31,461 bases of DNA, from contig JAYVXF010000290.1 in assembly GCA_043793345.1 (NCBI GenBank), forward strand, positions 1 through 31,461, read 5' to 3'. The DNA is from UKL13-2 sp043793345 (GTDB lineage: Bacteria > Pseudomonadota > Gammaproteobacteria > Burkholderiales > Usitatibacteraceae). The notes beneath the pieces were generated by a model, which saw nothing but the letters and a program-made list of their open reading frames with translations, did not search any database and had not been told where the DNA came from. Of this stretch, positions 23,045 to 29,886 are shown one piece after another. The position numbers and the translations under genes were made by a program. Each line of letters starts with the position of its first letter. The stretch's first letter is position 1.

Positions 23045-25894
23045 ATGAATCAAGAACTCCCATCAACCAGTCCCGAAACCGTCATCAACCCGCTCGACAA
23101 CGCGCTGCCAAAAGCGTTCGACCCGGTCGCCATCGAGTCACACTGGTATCCGAAGTGGGAGCAGGCGGGTTACTTCAAGGCATCGTCCGACGCGACCAAG
23201 CCAGCATATTGCATCCAGTTGCCGCCGCCGAATGTTACCGGCACGCTGCACATGGGCCACGCTTTCCAGCAGACGCTGATGGACACGCTGGTGCGCTATC
23301 ACCGCATGCGTGGCTTCAACGCCAACTGGATCGTCGGCACCGATCACGCCGGCATCGCTACGCAGATCGTGGTTGAGCGGCAATTGCAGGCCGAAGGCAA
23401 ATCGCGACACGATCTCGGGCGCGAAAAATTTATCGAACGCGTATGGGACTGGAAGCACGAGTCGGGCTCGACCATCACGCGGCAAATGCGCAGGCTGGGT
23501 GACTCGGCCAATTGGGAATATGCCGACACCGAAGGCGACAAGGCTGGCTATTTCACGATGGACGCGAAGATGTCGGCGGCTGTTGTCGAAGTGTTCGTAC
23601 GATTGTTTGATCAGGGTTTGATTTATCGCGGAAAACGGTTGGTGAATTGGGATCCGGTGTTGGGGACGGCGGTGTCGGATTTGGAGGTGGTGAGTCAGGA
23701 GGAGGATGGGAAGATTTGGGAGATTCTTTATCCGTTTGCGGATGGGCCTATTGGTGAGTTGAAGGGGCTGACAGTTGCGACGACGCGTCCGGAGACGATG
23801 CTGGGTGACGTGGCGGTGGCTGTTCATCCTGATGATGAAAGATACAAGCATTTCGTTGGCAAGCGCGTCAAATTGCCGCTGACGAACCGCACGATTCCGA
23901 TCATCGCGGACGATTACGTCGACAAGGAATTTGGTACCGGCTGCGTGAAAATTACGCCCGCACATGATTTGAACGATTACGCGGTTGGCCAGCGGCATGA
24001 TCTTCCGCAAATATGCATTTTGACGCTGGACGCAAAAATAAATGACGCCGCACCTGAAATCTATCGCGGGCTCGATCGCTTTGATGCGCGCAAAAAAATC
24101 CTGAAAGATTTGGATGCACATGGCCTGCTCGTCTCAGAAAAGAAACACAAGCTCAACGTGCCGCGCTCGGACCGTACCGGCGTTATCGTCGAGCCAATGT
24201 TGACCGACCAGTGGTTTGTGAAAATGGACGGGCTTGCCGCGCGCGGGTTGGCCGCAGTAGAAAATGGCGACGTCAAATTTTTCCCCGATCACTGGAGTGC
24301 AACCTACAACCATTGGCTAAAGAATATTCACGACTGGTGCATCTCGCGCCAGCTATGGTGGGGCCACCAGATACCGGCGTGGTACGACGAGGATGGGGAA
24401 ATTTACGTTGCGCGCGACGAAGCAGAAGCGAAAAAGAAGGCTGGCGGCAAAACGCTCAAGCGAGATCCTGACGTGCTCGACACCTGGTTCTCCTCGCAAT
24501 TGATCCCATTCACCACGCTCGGCTGGCCGGAAAAAACGCCGGGCATGAAAGCGTATTTGCCCTCTTCCGTACTCGTGACGGGGAATGACATCATTTTCTT
24601 CTGGGTCGCGCGGATGATCATGATGACGCTGCACTTCACCGACCAAGTGCCCTTCAAGCACGTCTACATCAACGCCATGGTGCGCGATGCAGAAGGGCAG
24701 AAGATGTCCAAATCCAAGGGCAACACGCTCGATCCGCTGGATCTGATCGATGGCATCAGCATGGACGCGTTACTCGAAAAATCGACCAAGGGTTTGATGC
24801 TGGCTGCGCATCAGGAAAAAGCGGCGAAGTACGTGCGCAAAAATTTCCCGAACGGCATTCCCGCTTACGGCACTGATGCGTTGCGCTTCACGTTCACGTC
24901 GCTGGCACCTCTGTCGATGACGCTCAATTTTGATTTGAGTCGTTGCGAGGGCTATCGCAATTTCTGCAACAAACTTTGGAACGCCACCCGCTACGTGTTG
25001 ATGAATATCGAGGGCAAGACTGCGTTTGAATGTGGCATCGAAGAAAACACAGACGCAAGTTACGTGGATTTCTCACACGCTGACCGCTGGATCGTGAGCC
25101 TGTTGCAGCGCACCGAAGCCGACGTGATGCAAGCCTTTGATGAATACCGTTTCGACAATGCCTCCAGCGCGATTTACAAACTGGTGTGGGACGAATACTG
25201 CGACTGGTATGTGGAGCTTGCCAAGGTGCAACTTCAAACCGGCACCGAGGCGCAGCAACGCGCCACCCGGCGCACGTTACTGCGCGTGCTGGAAACAATT
25301 TTGCGACTGGCGCACCCGATCATTCCGTTTATCACCGAGGAGTTGTGGCAAAAAGTTGCGCCGCTCGCAGGCAAAGCGGGTGAGACCATCATGCTCGCAC
25401 CCTACCCGATTTCGCAGCCGGATAAGATCGATGCGAAGGCAGAATCGTTTGTGACGACGCTCAAAGAATCAATCAACGCCGTGCGCAATCTGCGCGGCGA
25501 GATGAACGTCTCGCCCGCGCTGCGCGTGCCGTTGTTTATTAGTGGTGACGCCACCGTGATTGCGCCGCAGTTGCCGTATCTCACCATGCTTGCGAAAATT
25601 TCTGATGCGCAAATGGTCGCGCAATTGCCGGACGCCAATGCGCCGGTGGCATTGACCTCGGCAGGGAAATGGATGCTCGATATTAAAATCGATGTTGCGG
25701 TGGAGGCTGCGCGATTGACCAAAGAAATCGTGCGGCTGGAAAACGAGATCGTGAAAGGACACAGCAAACTTGGTAACGCAAGCTTTGTTGAACGCGCCCC
25801 GGCTGCGGTGGTCGAGCAGGAGAAGAAACGATTGGCTGAGTTTGATGCGACGGTGGCGCAGTTAAAAGTGCAATTGCAGAAATTGAAACACTAG
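23045..25894 (+). CDS. valS: Valyl-tRNA synthetase
   Basis: Class I synthetase that charges tRNA-Val and edits mischarged threonine; 949 residues, normal length. HIGH-type motif PPNVTGTLHMGHAF, editing domain (about 215-370, with GLTVATTRPETMLGDVAVAV and GTGCVKITPAHDLNDYAVG), KMSKS in GQKMSKSKGNTLDPLD, anticodon-binding helical domain, and a C-terminal coiled-coil arm (about 880-949, LTKEIVRLENEIVKGHSKL) are all present. The TAG stop at 25892-25894 lies inside family-i repeat copy 5. Codons 198-254 (23636-23806) contain no C-ending codon, unlike the rest of the gene, where C-ending codons are frequent. Confidence 0.98.
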   Translation: MNQELPSTSPETVINPLDNALPKAFDPVAIESHWYPKWEQAGYFKASSDATKPAYCIQLPPPNVTGTLHMGHAFQQTLMDTLVRYHRMRGFNANWIVGTDHAGIATQIVVERQLQAEGKSRHDLGREKFIERVWDWKHESGSTITRQMRRLGDSANWEYADTEGDKAGYFTMDAKMSAAVVEVFVRLFDQGLIYRGKRLVNWDPVLGTAVSDLEVVSQEEDGKIWEILYPFADGPIGELKGLTVATTRPETMLGDVAVAVHPDDERYKHFVGKRVKLPLTNRTIPIIADDYVDKEFGTGCVKITPAHDLNDYAVGQRHDLPQICILTLDAKINDAAPEIYRGLDRFDARKKILKDLDAHGLLVSEKKHKLNVPRSDRTGVIVEPMLTDQWFVKMDGLAARGLAAVENGDVKFFPDHWSATYNHWLKNIHDWCISRQLWWGHQIPAWYDEDGEIYVARDEAEAKKKAGGKTLKRDPDVLDTWFSSQLIPFTTLGWPEKTPGMKAYLPSSVLVTGNDIIFFWVARMIMMTLHFTDQVPFKHVYINAMVRDAEGQKMSKSKGNTLDPLDLIDGISMDALLEKSTKGLMLAAHQEKAAKYVRKNFPNGIPAYGTDALRFTFTSLAPLSMTLNFDLSRCEGYRNFCNKLWNATRYVLMNIEGKTAFECGIEENTDASYVDFSHADRWIVSLLQRTEADVMQAFDEYRFDNASSAIYKLVWDEYCDWYVELAKVQLQTGTEAQQRATRRTLLRVLETILRLAHPIIPFITEELWQKVAPLAGKAGETIMLAPYPISQPDKIDAKAESFVTTLKESINAVRNLRGEMNVSPALRVPLFISGDATVIAPQLPYLTMLAKISDAQMVAQLPDANAPVALTSAGKWMLDIKIDVAVEAARLTKEIVRLENEIVKGHSKLGNASFVERAPAAVVEQEKKRLAEFDATVAQLKVQLQKLKH

Positions 25895-25936
25895 CACTGG
25901 TGCGGCTCTTAGGCGATAAATACTCCGAAAGCCTCG
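25891..25936. repeat. Family-i palindromic repeat, copy 5 (right arm decayed)
   Basis: The left arm CTAGCACTGGTGCGGCTC is well kept, and the loop region (GGCGATAAATACTCCGAAA) matches that of copy 4 (GGCGCATAAATGCTCCAAA), but the right arm has decayed. The TAG at 25892-25894 is the valS stop. Confidence 0.8.
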
Positions 25937-26046
25937 TGTGTAAACGGTCTACGTTTTGAAATAGTGTTAAGCGCGTCGCGAGTGTAGTGTTTCGTTCTAT
26001 GTGCGACTCAATCAATCGGGTATGCCGCAGTGTCTGGTAGCTGCAC

Positions 26047-26234
26047 CTCCTTCCCCCGGTATGTGAGGGAAGGTCGGGATGGGGGTGTCTTTGCAAATCG
26101 CACGAGGCAATTTTCATCGCCCCCATCCTAACCCCCTTGCAGGGCGCGCATTCCGATGCATCGGAATGCCGTTCAGCAAGCGCGGCGTACACGCCGCGAA
26201 ACCCTTCCTTCACCCCCCGTGGCCGGGGGAAGGA
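26047..26234. repeat. Family-ii palindrome, copy B, interrupted by an insert
   Basis: The left end CTCCTTCCCCCGGTATG and the right end GCCGGGGGAAGGA match copy A, and GGGATGGGGGTG / CGCCCCCATCC pair as in copy A. The right arm is split by about 70 bp (see the next entry). The right end reads GGAATT rather than GGAGTT. Confidence 0.8.
26130..26204. mobile_element. Short palindromic insert nested in the family-ii repeat
   Basis: The insert runs between direct repeats AACCC at 26130-26134 and 26200-26204, the pattern of a 5-bp target duplication. It holds the perfect 20-bp palindrome CATTCCGATGCATCGGAATG (26149-26168), outer CTTGC/GCAAG arms, and a second hairpin GCGGCGT-AC-ACGCCGC (26183-26198). 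It codes for nothing evident. Its nature as a non-autonomous mobile element is inferred from structure. Confidence 0.45.
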
Positions 26235-26289
26235 ATTAATCTGTGCCTATGACGAGATCGCACATTATTTCCGCAGCATTACTCCATCA

Positions 26290-27561
26290 ATGCCCCTCCC
26301 CCACACCCTACGCTCTCTCCGCCACCAAAATTTCCGTCGCTACTACATCGGCCAGACCGTCTCGCAGCTTGGTTCGTGGATGCAATCGACCGCCGTCATG
26401 TGGCTCGCCTATCGATTGACCGAATCCACCGCCGCCACCGGCATGATCGGCTTTCTCGCGATGGTGCCCTACATTTTCATCACGCCACTCGCGGGCGCGT
26501 TGTCGGATCGCGTCAGCCGCCGGAAATTGTTGATGACGGTGTTGAGTCTCTCCATTGTCATCTCGACAATACTGTGGGCACTGACCTTCACGCAGCACAT
26601 CACCATCGTGTGGCTTGCCGTGCTGGCGTTCGTGCAGGGCATTCTCAACGGCGTCGAAGTGCCGATCCGCCACGCGTTTTTCGTGCAACTCATCGGGGAT
26701 CGCGAAGACCTGCCGAATGCGATCGCACTCAATTCAATCAGCATCAACGCGACGCGTTTGATCGGTCCTGCCATCGGCGGGCTGCTGATTGCTGCGTTGG
26801 GCGAAGCGGCATGCTTTGGCTTGAATGCGATTTCATATCTTGCTGTACTGATCCAGTTGCGACGCATCTCGCCGAACGAAGGTGTGCGCAAAAAAAATAC
26901 CGCCGGATTATTCGCCGACCTGATCGAAGGCTGGCGGTTTGGCTTGAGCCATCCGGTGATACGCCCGCTGGTGTTAACGGTCGGCGCGGTGTCATTCGCG
27001 GTCAGCCCCTACACGGTGCTGATGCCCGCCATCGCCGTGCAAACCTTTGGCAAGGGCGCTGCACTCAATGGCCTTTTCATCAGCTCAGTTGGTCTCGGTG
27101 CGCTGGCGGGCGCGATCCTGTTGGCACGGCGACGCAACGTGCGCGGCCTCACGGGATGGCTGTGGATGACGGGAAGCCTCGCCGCAATCGGCATCATCGG
27201 TTTTTCATTCTCACGCAACGAGTGGCTGTCGTTTTTGTGCATGGCGATCACCGGCATGGGGCTGATGGGCACCTCGGCGACGGTGAATACGATTGTGCAA
27301 TCGATCATCGAGGACGATATGCGCGGGCGCGTCGTGAGCATCTATTCGACATTTTTCATCGGTGCCGCACCGCTCGGGCATCTCGGTGCCGGCTGGCTCG
27401 CTGAACACATCGGCGCGCCGTACACCTTTACCGTCTGCGGCCTGCTCTGCGCGGCAGCGATTGGCAGCTACGCGCTGTATTTGCCGCGTCTTCGAGCGCA
27501 CCTGCGGCCAATATATTTGAAGCGCGGTATCATCCCGGCATCCTCTGGAGCGACTGACTGA
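26290..27561 (+). CDS. MFS transporter, EntS-like (MFS_3) exporter family
   Basis: Inner membrane major facilitator protein of 423 residues with about 11-12 membrane segments. The opening LRHQNFRRYYIGQTVSQLGS, the DRVSRRK motif A between segments 2 and 3, and DDMRGRVVSIYS in the second half match the MFS_3 family (enterobactin exporter EntS and relatives). The substrate is unknown. I chose the ATG at 26290, since the frame upstream is repeat DNA. No Shine-Dalgarno is seen. The stop overlaps the start of the enoyl-CoA hydratase gene by one base, so the two are probably co-expressed, although a functional link is not obvious. Confidence 0.9.
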   Translation: MPLPHTLRSLRHQNFRRYYIGQTVSQLGSWMQSTAVMWLAYRLTESTAATGMIGFLAMVPYIFITPLAGALSDRVSRRKLLMTVLSLSIVISTILWALTFTQHITIVWLAVLAFVQGILNGVEVPIRHAFFVQLIGDREDLPNAIALNSISINATRLIGPAIGGLLIAALGEAACFGLNAISYLAVLIQLRRISPNEGVRKKNTAGLFADLIEGWRFGLSHPVIRPLVLTVGAVSFAVSPYTVLMPAIAVQTFGKGAALNGLFISSVGLGALAGAILLARRRNVRGLTGWLWMTGSLAAIGIIGFSFSRNEWLSFLCMAITGMGLMGTSATVNTIVQSIIEDDMRGRVVSIYSTFFIGAAPLGHLGAGWLAEHIGAPYTFTVCGLLCAAAIGSYALYLPRLRAHLRPIYLKRGIIPASSGATD

Positions 27562-28355
27562 TGAGCACTACAAGTAACGACACCATAATATTCTCTCAAG
27601 CTGGCAGCATCGGCACACTGACTTTCAATCGCCCCGAAGTTTATAACGCGATGAATGTCGAATTGATTCTGGCGCTTCGCGATGTGACGACAGAAATCGC
27701 CGCATCAAAAACGCTGCGTGCGCTCATTCTCAAAGGCGCAGGCAAGGCATTTCTTGCCGGCGGCGATGTGGGTTTGTTTTATAAGCAACGCGACAAAATG
27801 GACGGCGTGAAGCCGATGGGCGACGCGCTGCACGCGGGCATCAAAAATATTCGCAACATGCCTTTCCCCGTGATCGCGCAGATTCAGGGTGCCTGCGCCG
27901 GTGCGGGCTTGAGTGTGGCGATGGCAGCCGATTTCGCGATTGCGTCCGATGCCGCGCAGTTCAACACCGCGTACACCAAAATCGGTTTGTCACCCGATGG
28001 CGGCAGCACTTTTTTCCTGCCGCGCTACGTGGGCATGAAGCGTGCGCTTGAGCTCACCATGCTGGCCGATATGTTTGACGCCAAAGCGGCCGCAGATATG
28101 GGCATCATCAATCGCGTTGTGCCGGCGGATCAACTGGAGCAAGAAGTTGCCAAGTTGGCGGAACGCCTGTCGAACGGCGCCACGCAAGCATTCGCGGCTG
28201 CCAAAAAACTGATCAATCAATCGTTCATCACGCCCATCGACAAACAGCTCGATGACGAGATTGCGTATTTTGAAGAATGTGCAAAAACCAACGATTTCAG
28301 GGAAGGCGTGACCGCGTTTGTGGAGAAACGCAAGCCTCGGTTTGAGGGGAGATAG
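27561..28355 (+). CDS. Enoyl-CoA hydratase/isomerase family protein (PaaG-like active site)
   Basis: Crotonase-fold acyl-CoA enzyme of 264 residues. Oxyanion-hole segments are FLAGGDVGLFY and IQGACAGAGLSVAMAADF. The two catalytic glutamates of classical enoyl-CoA hydratase are not present (Ser in GAGLSVAM and a non-acidic residue in FNTAYTKIGL); instead there is an aspartate in GLSPDGGSTFFLPR, the arrangement of PaaG-type isomerases and 4-chlorobenzoyl-CoA dehalogenase relatives. An isomerase role is therefore more likely than hydration. The ATG overlaps the stop of the MFS gene by one base (TGATG). No other beta-oxidation genes are nearby. Confidence 0.9.
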   Translation: MSTTSNDTIIFSQAGSIGTLTFNRPEVYNAMNVELILALRDVTTEIAASKTLRALILKGAGKAFLAGGDVGLFYKQRDKMDGVKPMGDALHAGIKNIRNMPFPVIAQIQGACAGAGLSVAMAADFAIASDAAQFNTAYTKIGLSPDGGSTFFLPRYVGMKRALELTMLADMFDAKAAADMGIINRVVPADQLEQEVAKLAERLSNGATQAFAAAKKLINQSFITPIDKQLDDEIAYFEECAKTNDFREGVTAFVEKRKPRFEGR

Positions 28356-28452
28356 TGAAGTAAAACTCCCAGAAGAACTGAGCGGCTTCAGTGGCTACCG
28401 ACAGCGTGATGCTGCATATTTGATGCGACTTATTTTCGTGATCAACGATCTG

Positions 28453-28563
28453 CTCCTTCCCCTGGCCACAGGGGAAGGGTGGGATGGGGTCGATGCTAAA
28501 GTCGACGCGCCATTTGCAACGACACCCCCATCCCAACCTTCCCCCGCGTGGCGGGGGAAGGAG
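28453..28563. repeat. Family-ii CTCCTTCCCC double-arm palindrome, copy C
   Basis: Ends CTCCTTCCCCTGG and GGCGGGGGAAGGAG, with inner GGGTGGGATGGGG / CCCCCATCCCAACC and a central GTCGA-containing loop. It occupies the gap between the convergent hydratase and tusA genes, so all of the 270-bp gap that I can interpret is this repeat. Confidence 0.85.
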
Positions 28564-28627
28564 TAATTAGCTGTGGGTATCGCGCAAAAATCGGAAATTC
28601 GTCTACACAGCATCTGGATCGCAACGC

Positions 28628-28864
28628 CTACCGCTTCGAAATCAAAAACGTAAACGCCGCCGCCGTCTCCTCTGACGATATCAAGGGATTCCCCGTCTGC
28701 TTACAAAACGCCGCAAAATCTTTCACCGATCCCGGATCGGTCGATATCACCCGCAGCACTTGACCCGACTCCATATCGGTGAGCGCTTTTTTCGCGCGCA
28801 GGATCGGGAGCGGGCAGTTGAGGCCTTTTACGTCGAGGTCTTTGTTGATTGTCAGGTTGTTCAT
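28628..28864 (-). CDS. tusA: TusA family sulfurtransferase
   Basis: Small sulfur-carrier protein of 78 residues. The CPxP signature NCPLPILRAKKAL carries the persulfide cysteine (Cys17), and the fold ends in the usual beta strand (FTFLISKR). TusA proteins pass sulfur to tRNA thiolation, molybdenum cofactor synthesis or sulfur oxidation. The ATG at 28864 has no strong Shine-Dalgarno. It is divergent from a rhodanese-ChrB fusion gene, so two sulfur-handling proteins flank one control region. The symbol is by family; the role may differ from E. coli TusA. Confidence 0.9.
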   Translation of the reverse strand: MNNLTINKDLDVKGLNCPLPILRAKKALTDMESGQVLRVISTDPGSVKDFAAFCKQTGNPLISSEETAAAFTFLISKR

Positions 28865-28898
28865 TATTTAATCCAGTAATGGCTGATTCGTGTGCGTC

Positions 28899-28915
28899 AA
28901 AATATTAAATATTTT
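28899..28915. promoter_or_regulatory. Perfect AT palindrome, candidate operator between tusA and chrB
   Basis: AAAATATT-A-AATATTTT has perfect 8-bp arms around one base. It lies 34 bp before the tusA ATG and 5 bp before a possible -35 of the chrB-chrA unit, which is where a dimeric repressor would sit. The identity of the regulator is unknown. Confidence 0.45.
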
Positions 28916-28920
28916 ACCAT

Positions 28921-28950
28921 TTGAGTCGATGCCGACTAGTCTGCTACTAT
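28921..28950 (+). promoter_or_regulatory. Possible promoter of the chrB-chrA unit
   Basis: TTGAGT at 28921-28926 and TACTAT at 28945-28950, 18 bp apart, each match four of six consensus positions. A start near 28957 would give a leader of about 100 nt that contains three hairpins. Confidence 0.35.
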
Positions 28951-28957
28951 TTGCATT

Positions 28958-29022
28958 CGGGAACGCAGGCTCCCGTTGCGCGATGAGGTTCAATCCCCAT
29001 CGAGCCAAGACGGTGTCCCGTC
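28958..29022 (+). ncRNA. Structured leader of chrB-chrA, candidate cis-regulatory RNA
   Basis: Three consecutive hairpins can be drawn: A, CGGGA 28958-62 with TCCCG 28971-75; B, CGATGAGG 28981-88 with CCCCATCG 28995-29002 (one A-C mismatch, loop TTCAAT); C, GACGG 29009-13 with CCGTC 29018-22. TCCCG recurs at 29016-20, so the left arm of A can pair with C instead, giving two exclusive folds. From memory, structured RNAs named chrB motifs have been described upstream of chrB genes; I cannot confirm that this one matches the consensus. Confidence 0.45.
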
Positions 29023-29055
29023 CAAGTCTGACCACCTTCAACCAAAAGGACTCAC

Positions 29056-29886
29056 ATGGACACCGCAATCGCTTCCCCTATTTCAATTTCTTTGCTACGC
29101 GCGTCGTTCGGTAGTGCCGCTTCGCCGTTGGTGATCGACGTGCGCCGCGCGCAAGCGTTCGATGCCGATACCGTCATGATTGCCGGCGCAATCTGGCGCG
29201 ATCCGTTCGCGACGGACGACTGGATAAAATTTTTGCCGCGCGACCGCGACATCGTCGTTTACTGCGTGCATGGTCACGAGATCAGCAAGAACGCTAGCGC
29301 CTCACTGCGCGCTGCGGGAATGAATGCGCACTACATCGAAGGCGGCATCGAAGCATGGAACGCATCCGGTGCGCCCACGACCAAAAAGCTGTCTGAATTT
29401 TCAATTCCCTCGCCGATCAATATGCCATCGAAATGGATCACCCGCGAGCGGCCCAAGATCGACCGCATCGCCTGCCCGTGGTTGATTCGCCGCTTTATCG
29501 ATCCGCTGGCTGAATTTATTTACGTGCCTGCATCGGAAGTCATCAGCGCCGCCAAATCGCGCGGGGCCACTGCTTACGATGTGCCGAACGTGCAATTCTC
29601 ACATCGCAGCGAAGCGTGCAGCTTCGATGCGTTCATTGCGGATTTCGACATCCATGATGCCGCGTTGAATGACCTCGCCACCATCGTTCGTGGTGCCGAT
29701 ACCGGTAAGCCCGAGCTGACGCCACAGTCGCCGGGACTGCTGGCAATTTCGCTCGGTCTATCGGCGCTGTACCCGAACGACCATGACATGCTCGAACACG
29801 GCATGCTGGTCTACGACGCGCTCTACGCCTGGCTGAAACGGGCGCGGGCAGAAGTTCACAACGCCGATTTGTTTGCGAAACAATGA
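29056..29886 (+). CDS. chrB: Rhodanese domain fused to ChrB C-terminal domain
   Basis: Protein of 276 residues with a rhodanese-like domain at about 10-105 (VIDVRRAQAFD, active-loop Cys70 in VVYCVHGHEIS, YIEGGIEAW) and a ChrB C-terminal domain from about 126 (KWITRERPKIDRIACPWLIR, YDVPNVQFSHRSEACSFDAF, then conserved His/Asp such as DIHDAALNDLA and NDHDMLEHGM). Canonical ChrB is a chromate-sensing regulator with a different N-terminus; here a sulfurtransferase-like domain takes its place, so a DNA-binding role is not assured. AAGGA lies 7 nt before the ATG. The stop overlaps the chrA start (ATGA), which ties it to chromate efflux. Confidence 0.9.
   Translation: MDTAIASPISISLLRASFGSAASPLVIDVRRAQAFDADTVMIAGAIWRDPFATDDWIKFLPRDRDIVVYCVHGHEISKNASASLRAAGMNAHYIEGGIEAWNASGAPTTKKLSEFSIPSPINMPSKWITRERPKIDRIACPWLIRRFIDPLAEFIYVPASEVISAAKSRGATAYDVPNVQFSHRSEACSFDAFIADFDIHDAALNDLATIVRGADTGKPELTPQSPGLLAISLGLSALYPNDHDMLEHGMLVYDALYAWLKRARAEVHNADLFAKQ

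Larger units (their letters stand above)
25937..26289. other. Non-coding gap between valS and the MFS gene
   Basis: About 350 bp. The first 110 bp show nothing I recognise. From 26047 the gap is filled by a family-ii repeat that has been split by an insert. The frame of the MFS gene stays open back into this repeat, but the translated repeat is not protein-like. No promoter for the MFS gene is obvious. Confidence 0.6.

Noticed and set aside
94..25936. CRISPR array
   Set aside because: The CTAGCA repeats are spread over 26 kb with no regular spacers and no cas genes are present.
26137..26289. N-terminal extension of the MFS transporter
   Set aside because: The extension is translated repeat DNA; the family's usual beginning is at 26290.
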